10,846 bases of DNA from Acidobacteriota bacterium (GTDB lineage Bacteria; Acidobacteriota; Terriglobia; Terriglobales; Acidobacteriaceae), in assembly GCA_021802085.1 (NCBI GenBank), contig JAKAAZ010000114.1:1-10846 (forward strand), given 5' to 3'. The position numbers and the translations under genes are program-made. Shown here piece after piece: positions 6,862 through 10,846 of this stretch; position 1 is the first letter of the stretch, and each line of letters begins with the position of its first letter. The notes under the pieces are model-generated. The model saw nothing but the letters and a program-made list of their open reading frames with translations. It was not told the DNA's origin and did not search any database.

Positions 6862-7974
6862 ATGCCGACACCCGAAACCATTGCCGTCGCCATGTCCGGT
6901 GGAGTCGATTCTTCGACTGTAGCCGCCATGCTGAAGTCCGAAGGCCACCATCTTGTCGGCCTCACGCTCCAGCTATGGAACCAGCGCCGTCTCGCCGGCA
7001 GGCCAGGGATGCCGGCGACCAGCGAAGGCCGCTGCTGCTCGCTCGATGACGTGTACGACGCGCGCCGCGTAGCCGAGCATCTCGGCATCCCCTATTACGT
7101 GGTGAACCAGCAGGAGCGGTTTGAGCAGGATGTGGTGCAGCCGTTTGTCCAGGAGTATCTGAGCGGGCGCACGCCAATACCCTGCACTCTATGCAATAAC
7201 CATCTGAAGTTTGCGCAATTGCTGGATACCGCCCGCCAGATCGGAGCTGATCGGATCGCCACCGGGCATTACGCGCGCAATGAATATGATGAGGCCCGTG
7301 ATCGCTGGATTTTGAAGCGGCCCGCGGATACCAGCAAGGACCAGACTTATTTTCTCTTCGGTCTGACACAGGAACAGCTCAGCCGGAGCCTGTTTCCGTT
7401 GGGTGGATATCAGAAGCCAGATGTCCGTACCATTGCGCGCGAGCAGGGACTCGCGCTGGCGAACAAGCCGGATTCCCAGGAGATATGTTTCATTCCCGGC
7501 GGCGACTACAAGCAGTTTCTTGATGCGTATCTGACTGATCGCGGCGAGGCGATGCCCGACACCAGCGGTACACTCGTCACTACTTCCGGAGAGGTGATCG
7601 GCCGTCACGAAGGCATCCATAACTTCACGGTGGGTCAGCGCAAAGGTTTGGGAGTGGCCACGGGTTCGCCTCTCTACGTGGTTAGCATCCACGGAGCGGA
7701 CAGGAAAGTGGTTGTGGGCAGCAGCGAAGATCTGACATCCAAAACGCTGCGAGCGAATCGCCTGAACTGGATCTCGATTCCGGGACTGGAAGGTAGGCTA
7801 CGATTGCAGATAAAAATTCGTCATCGCCACGAGGCAGCATGGGCCACGCTCGAAATGTCTGCCAGGGATGAGGTCACGGCGAACTTCGATCAGCTTCAGC
7901 GGGCAGTGACGCCGGGCCAAGCTGCCGTGTTCTACGATGGCGACGAAGTCGTCGGGGGCGGCTGGATTCTATAG
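6862..7974 (+). CDS. mnmA: tRNA-specific 2-thiouridylase MnmA
   Basis: This cytoplasmic enzyme uses ATP and persulfide sulfur to make 2-thiouridine at wobble position 34 of the Lys, Glu and Gln tRNAs. The 370-residue product has the PP-loop SGGVDSS at 12-18, the segment GRCCSLDDVYDARRVA at 56-71 typical of many MnmA proteins, and the catalytic Cys111 in PCTLCNNHLKF. ATGHYAR lies at 133-139 and SKDQTYFLFGL at 158-168. The partner Cys209 lies in DSQEICFIPGGDY. GIHNFTVGQRKGLG at 251-264 begins the C-terminal barrel domains that hold the tRNA. Both redox cysteines are present, so the enzyme should be active. The ATG at 6862 is chosen over an in-frame TTG at 6853 because the purine-rich AGAAGAAG at 6844-6851 is correctly spaced only for the ATG. 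The preceding desulfurase gene is the likely sulfur source and probably shares its mRNA. Confidence 0.95.
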   Translation: MPTPETIAVAMSGGVDSSTVAAMLKSEGHHLVGLTLQLWNQRRLAGRPGMPATSEGRCCSLDDVYDARRVAEHLGIPYYVVNQQERFEQDVVQPFVQEYLSGRTPIPCTLCNNHLKFAQLLDTARQIGADRIATGHYARNEYDEARDRWILKRPADTSKDQTYFLFGLTQEQLSRSLFPLGGYQKPDVRTIAREQGLALANKPDSQEICFIPGGDYKQFLDAYLTDRGEAMPDTSGTLVTTSGEVIGRHEGIHNFTVGQRKGLGVATGSPLYVVSIHGADRKVVVGSSEDLTSKTLRANRLNWISIPGLEGRLRLQIKIRHRHEAAWATLEMSARDEVTANFDQLQRAVTPGQAAVFYDGDEVVGGGWIL

Positions 7975-8045
7975 CCTGAGTTGCAAATGCGCAGGAGCAC
8001 GTGCGGACCCATACGGGAAGCCTCGTAGGGAATACGTGGAAAGGG
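7975..8045. other. Short gap between convergent mnmA and the M23 peptidase gene
   Basis: These 71 bases separate two stop codons that face each other. I looked for a shared hairpin terminator with flanking T tracts and found only the 8-base palindrome GCACGTGC at 7998-8005, which has no T tract. How transcription ends here is not visible. Confidence 0.35.
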
Positions 8046-9002
8046 CTACTGGCCAGCAGTTTGCGGCAAGACAGTGGTTTCCGCCATCTGCGTGATGGTT
8101 TCGCGCATATATCGATGAGGATTGACCGGAGTGTCGTGAATCCGAACTTCATAGTGCAAATGCGCGCCGGTGCTGCGGCCACTGAGGCCCACATAGCCAA
8201 TGACCTGGCCACGCGAGACGGTCTGGCCCGGGATAACTGTTATCGATGCCATATGGGCGTATAGCGTGGTAACGCCATGGCCATGGCTCAATGCGACTTC
8301 GCGGCCATACCCTGTACCCCAACCGGCTGTAACCACCACCCCGTCGCCTGTCGCATGAATTGCGGTACCAATGGGAGCTGCGATGTCAATTCCGCGATGA
8401 AACTCTCCCTCGCCCGAGTCGTCCGCAAATGGATCAATGCGTTCGCCGAAGGAACTGGCAATGCGACCCGTGACTGGCCAGAGAGTGGGGGCGTCGGCTA
8501 GGTTTACCCAATTGGTCATAGAGGACGCGGAACTGAACCCGGAGGTGAGGGCGCGCATCGCCACGCCGGAAAGTGCGGTGTCACGAAGCGCGTAAAAGCG
8601 ATCGAGAGAACTGTAATACGAGTTGTTGTCGGCGGAAACGCTGCTCGTCGTAGTGGAAACGGCAGATTTCGCCACGCTCAATTTACTCTGCCGCAGGCCA
8701 TACAAGGCTGAAACCTCGCTTGCCAGCGAGCCAAGCGATGCCACCTGCATATCCTTCTGTCTGGCGTCTTTCTGCAGTTGTTGATACTGCTGCCGCAGAC
8801 TCTGCTGTTCGCTGCGCACTCGATTGAACTGTTCAGTTTTCAGTAACATTCTGCCGTAGGAGCCAGCCAGGCCAGTGATAGTAAAAAGCCCGACGACGGC
8901 TGCGGCAACGAATGCATAGGCATAACGCATGGGAATCGGGACCTTACGCAATTGGCCCTGATCGTCGCGGCTTACATAGACAATGTAGTGATGCTTTCGC
9001 AC
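8046..9002 (-). CDS. Membrane-anchored M23 (LytM-type) peptidoglycan endopeptidase
   Basis: A zinc metallopeptidase of family M23, expected to cut peptide cross-bridges of peptidoglycan in the periplasm. The 318 residues begin with a basic cytoplasmic segment, then one membrane helix at about 27-48 without a lipobox. A Gln/Arg/Lys-rich coiled coil follows at about 53-100, then a Ser/Thr-rich linker at 107-130, and the LytM domain from about 172. Zinc ligands are complete: His202 and Asp206 in FHRGIDIAAP, and His283 in HLHYEV. The catalytic histidines His250 (LYAH) and His281 are also present, so it should be an active enzyme rather than a degenerate activator such as EnvC. The start is a GTG at 9002-9000. 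No in-frame start lies upstream, the next Met is residue 25, and AAAGGA lies 13 bases upstream. The architecture resembles coiled-coil M23 proteins involved in cell division or shape. No partner gene lies beside it. Confidence 0.9.
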   Translation of the reverse strand: MRKHHYIVYVSRDDQGQLRKVPIPMRYAYAFVAAAVVGLFTITGLAGSYGRMLLKTEQFNRVRSEQQSLRQQYQQLQKDARQKDMQVASLGSLASEVSALYGLRQSKLSVAKSAVSTTTSSVSADNNSYYSSLDRFYALRDTALSGVAMRALTSGFSSASSMTNWVNLADAPTLWPVTGRIASSFGERIDPFADDSGEGEFHRGIDIAAPIGTAIHATGDGVVVTAGWGTGYGREVALSHGHGVTTLYAHMASITVIPGQTVSRGQVIGYVGLSGRSTGAHLHYEVRIHDTPVNPHRYMRETITQMAETTVLPQTAGQ

Positions 9003-9444
9003 GTGGGGATTCGGGTCCTTTCAGCCAGTACAGTTCTGGACGGCCAGCAGCCCCCGAAAGTTTGGAGTCGAACGCGAGAACACGCGCATACGGATCCGGG
9101 GAACACGCACTATTCTAGTTTAGATGCTGATGGGTCAGGCTAGCAAAGCCCGGTCTCTGCGTCAATCGAATAGCGCGGTTCTCAAGGCCCAGTGCGGGCG
9201 GCGAACAGCAGGGTGCCGGGGAGAGGGATGGCGGTAGATTATTTCGTTAAATCAATCATTTAGCGGTTATCCACCTCGACTCGGTGGGCATTATTGTGCG
9301 ATCGACCAAAGAGCCCCAGTATCTAGTTGGCCAGATCGCACTGTCGCGTGGAAATCGGCGTTCAACACAATCTCCGCTTGGTGGTGGTAATCCGCCACGG
9401 CGGGCACGGACTACTCACAGTATGTTCGGAGTGGACTTGCCCCG
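9003..9444. other. 442-base noncoding stretch with several potential hairpins
   Basis: This stretch lies between the start of the M23 peptidase gene and the stop of the acyltransferase gene, both on the minus strand. Its right half holds four successive inverted repeats. GTTAAAT/ATTTAGC pairs 9246-9252 with 9258-9264 and contains one T-G pair. CCACC/GGTGG pairs 9271-9275 with 9283-9287. GTGCGATC/GATCGCAC pairs 9296-9303 with 9334-9341. GTGGTGG/CCGCCAC pairs 9381-9387 with 9392-9398 and contains one T-G pair. A further palindrome, CCGCC-AC-GGCGG, lies at 9392-9403. The left part should contain the peptidase promoter; TAGAAT read on the minus strand near 9110-9115 is a weak -10 candidate with no good -35. 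I see no credible small gene on either strand and no T-tract terminator. Confidence 0.5.
9296..9341. repeat. Imperfect 46-base inverted repeat (possible stem-loop)
   Basis: The outer arms GTGCGATC (9296-9303) and GATCGCAC (9334-9341) are perfectly complementary over 8 bases. After a small internal bulge (GA on one side, CCA on the other), CCAA at 9306-9309 pairs with TTGG at 9327-9330. AGA at 9310-9312 can then pair with TCT at 9322-9324. The arms read the same on both strands, so either transcript could fold. It could be a REP-like element, an RNA structure or a binding site. Confidence 0.45.
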
Positions 9445-10617
9445 TCAGATTTTAAGAAAGATTTTTTTACGGTACAGTACGGCCACCGGGACAAAGCAAA
9501 TGGCGACGATGCTGATCGAATAGGCCAACGCCGCTAAGTGGGGCGAGGGGATCTCCGCGAAACAGTGGGTGAAATAATACTGGCTCAGCCTCACACTTTG
9601 GGTGCCAACGTGCACATGGATCGCGGACAGCGTGGAGCCAAGGAGCTCCGAGAATACATAAGCCGTGATTGCATTCATTCCGAAAACAAGCCACACATAG
9701 GTCCAACCTTTTTTCCAGTTCCCGATGTCGACGGCCCAATAGCAAATCGACAATCCGATGAGTGCCCAGCCAGCGGCGAACAGCACATAAGAACTGGTCC
9801 ACAGGTTCTTGTTGATTGGGAACCAGTGGACCCACAGCAACCCCAGCAGAATGCCAAGAATGCCGGCCGTCAACATTCCCCACGCCTTCAGCGCAGAGCT
9901 GCGTGTGGAGCGCAGCCACATTGCCGTCAACATGCCAAGCAATGTTGTGCCCACGGCGGGCAGATCGCTCAATAGCCCTTCTGGATCGCGTACCTTCACA
10001 AAAAGCCGCCCGGGGAAGATGTGTCGATCGATGAATGCCGTCAGATTCCGAGTCTGGTCAAACAGCGGAAAGTCACGCCCCGGCATTCCCAAGCCGGGAA
10101 TCGGCACCCATCGGAGGAGGACCCAGTAACCGAATAGCGCCACCACGACGATCACAATTTTGCTGGCCGGTCGCCGATCCAACAGATACAAAATGCTGGC
10201 GATCAGAAAGCAGATAGCAATTCGTTGCAGCACTCCATATATCCGCAAAGTGCTGAGATGAAAATATGGGAAACCGTTGACGAGCAGCCCGAGCAGAAAC
10301 AAGATACAGGCCCGACGGAAGTTATGGAGGAGGATGGAGGATTTTGAAGCTCCCCGGCCCAATCGAGACTCCGTGGAGAACACGATAGTCATGCCAACTA
10401 GGAATAAGAATGTCGGAAATACCAGGTCCGTGGGGGTCCATCCATTCCATTGGGCATGTTTGAGTGCTGCATAGGAGTTCCGCATGCCGTTATTGACCAG
10501 GATCATGAATGCAATCGTGATTCCCCGCAGCACATCCACAGAAACAAGGCGGTTGGACGCTAAAGGTGACGATGATCGCGGTTCGATTCCAGTGGACGAC
10601 TCTACAAGCGTCTTCAT
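9445..10617 (-). CDS. Multi-pass acyltransferase, heparan-alpha-glucosaminide N-acetyltransferase-like (DUF5009/COG4299)
   Basis: An inner-membrane protein related to human HGSNAT, which moves an acetyl group from acetyl-CoA across a membrane to a terminal glucosamine. The bacterial substrate is not established and may be a cell-wall or imported amino sugar. The 390 residues hold about 10-11 hydrophobic segments. Family blocks are SVDVLRGITIA at 26-36, KHAQWNG at 53-59 with His54 at the position of the proposed acetyl-carrying His of HGSNAT, TPTDLVFPTFLFLVG at 61-75, RIYGVLQRIA at 125-134, DPEGLLSDLPA at 211-221, FPINKNLWTSSYVLF at 266-280, and FGMNAITAY at 312-320. The ATG at 10617 is preferred over the ATG ten codons upstream at 10647, because AGGAAA lies 7 bases before the former and nothing suitable before the latter. 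The gene ends in Lys-rich RKKIFLKI and stands alone here. Confidence 0.88.
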   Translation of the reverse strand: MKTLVESSTGIEPRSSSPLASNRLVSVDVLRGITIAFMILVNNGMRNSYAALKHAQWNGWTPTDLVFPTFLFLVGMTIVFSTESRLGRGASKSSILLHNFRRACILFLLGLLVNGFPYFHLSTLRIYGVLQRIAICFLIASILYLLDRRPASKIVIVVVALFGYWVLLRWVPIPGLGMPGRDFPLFDQTRNLTAFIDRHIFPGRLFVKVRDPEGLLSDLPAVGTTLLGMLTAMWLRSTRSSALKAWGMLTAGILGILLGLLWVHWFPINKNLWTSSYVLFAAGWALIGLSICYWAVDIGNWKKGWTYVWLVFGMNAITAYVFSELLGSTLSAIHVHVGTQSVRLSQYYFTHCFAEIPSPHLAALAYSISIVAICFVPVAVLYRKKIFLKI

Positions 10618-10624
10618 ATATGAC

Positions 10625-10630
10625 TTTCCT
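10625..10630 (-). promoter_or_regulatory. Ribosome binding site that decides the acyltransferase start
   Basis: On the minus strand this reads AGGAAA, 7 bases before the ATG at 10617-10615. The alternative ATG at 10647 is preceded by a sequence with no purine-rich Shine-Dalgarno, so the shorter 390-residue protein is favoured. Confidence 0.6.
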
Positions 10631-10697
10631 GTTTTACCAATTGCCATTCGACCAATTCGATGTTGGGTCCAACCCTAGTCATCGCGATCTATTTCTG

Positions 10698-10713
10698 ACG
10701 TATGATAACGTAT
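10698..10713. repeat. Tandem ACGTAT direct repeat over the promoter -10
   Basis: ACGTAT occurs at 10698-10703 and 10708-10713, exactly 10 bases apart, about one helical turn. The pair covers the TATCAT -10 candidate. The overlapping GATA-ACG-TATC at 10704-10714 is also an inverted repeat. It could be a repressor site, but no regulator gene lies nearby to link to it. Confidence 0.35.
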
Positions 10714-10729
10714 CCAGCTACTTTAGCAA
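10702..10729 (-). promoter_or_regulatory. Candidate sigma70 promoter of the acyltransferase gene
   Basis: Read on the minus strand, TTGCTA (10729-10724) and TATCAT (10707-10702) are separated by 16 bases. They match the -35 and -10 consensus at four and five of six positions. It lies about 85 bases upstream of the preferred start codon. A direct repeat overlaps the -10. Confidence 0.45.
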
Positions 10730-10748
10730 GAGAACCGAGCGTTGTCAG
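10720..10748 (-). promoter_or_regulatory. Second, overlapping sigma70 promoter candidate
   Basis: Read on the minus strand, CTGACA (10748-10743) and TAAAGT (10725-10720) are separated by 17 bases. They match consensus at five and four of six positions. It overlaps the -35 of the other candidate, so the two could not both be bound at once. Sequence alone cannot say which is used. Confidence 0.4.
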
Positions 10749-10846
10749 CGCAATTTCCTGGGTTTGAGTTGAATTTTACGTTGTGAGCAATGGTCGACTG
10801 ACTCCCGCGGACTGGAGCGGGCCTCAATCTACCCAGCAACTGCGCT
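10749..10846. other. Right-edge segment with no recognised gene
   Basis: These last 98 bases lie upstream of the acyltransferase promoter candidates and run off the window. I see no start codon with a ribosome binding site and no coding resemblance on either strand. Confidence 0.4.

Noticed and set aside
9392..9403. CCGCC-AC-GGCGG as a terminator for the acyltransferase gene
   Set aside because: The stem would leave a two-base loop, or shrink to four pairs, and no T tract follows in the direction of transcription.
9284..9523. Possible 79-codon small gene on the plus strand
   Set aside because: It overlaps the 3' end of the acyltransferase gene, starts at a GTG within a hairpin arm, lacks a ribosome binding site and its product is low-complexity and basic.

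Overview
This window looks like an ordinary housekeeping stretch of a bacterial chromosome, moderately G+C-rich by eye. The style of the transposase remnant, the thioredoxin reductase subfamily and the DUF5009-type acyltransferase recall Acidobacteriota (Terriglobia-like soil bacteria). That placement rests on remembered sequence style, not on a marker gene. I found no rRNA, tRNA, CRISPR array, phage module or defence island.

Layout. Bases 2-214 are the C-terminal end of an IS4/IS5-type DDE transposase that continues off the left edge, followed by about 250 noncoding bases with a duplicated motif. A type II NADH dehydrogenase gene (minus strand, 471-1844) is divergent from a plus-strand group starting at 2070. 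This group is thioredoxin reductase (trxB), a YggS/PLPBP-type PLP homeostasis protein 10 bases later, and a DUF167/YggU protein overlapping yggS by four bases. A sodium:solute symporter (4155-5588) follows. Next come a NifS/IscS-type cysteine desulfurase (5635-6837) and, 24 bases on, the tRNA 2-thiouridylase mnmA (6862-7974). Convergent with mnmA is a membrane-anchored M23 (LytM) peptidase on the minus strand (8046-9002). A 442-base noncoding stretch with several possible hairpins separates it from a multi-pass acyltransferase of the heparan-alpha-glucosaminide N-acetyltransferase-like family (minus strand, 9445-10617). Upstream of that gene are two overlapping sigma70-like promoter candidates and a small direct repeat.

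How the genes fit together. The clearest functional link is cysteine desulfurase plus MnmA. The first generates persulfide from cysteine and the second uses sulfur to make 2-thiouridine at tRNA position 34, so the pair resembles the dedicated YrvO-MnmA arrangement of Bacillus. NDH-2 and TrxB are both FAD-dependent pyridine-nucleotide oxidoreductases and share one intergenic region, but nothing in the sequence proves joint regulation. YggS and YggU are commonly neighbours in bacteria; here they sit behind trxB without yggT or proC between them. The peptidase and the acyltransferase may both act on the cell envelope but are separate units.

I see no clear candidate for a new biological system. 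The least explained DNA is the noncoding stretch 9003-9444 and the repeat-bearing segment next to the transposase remnant.
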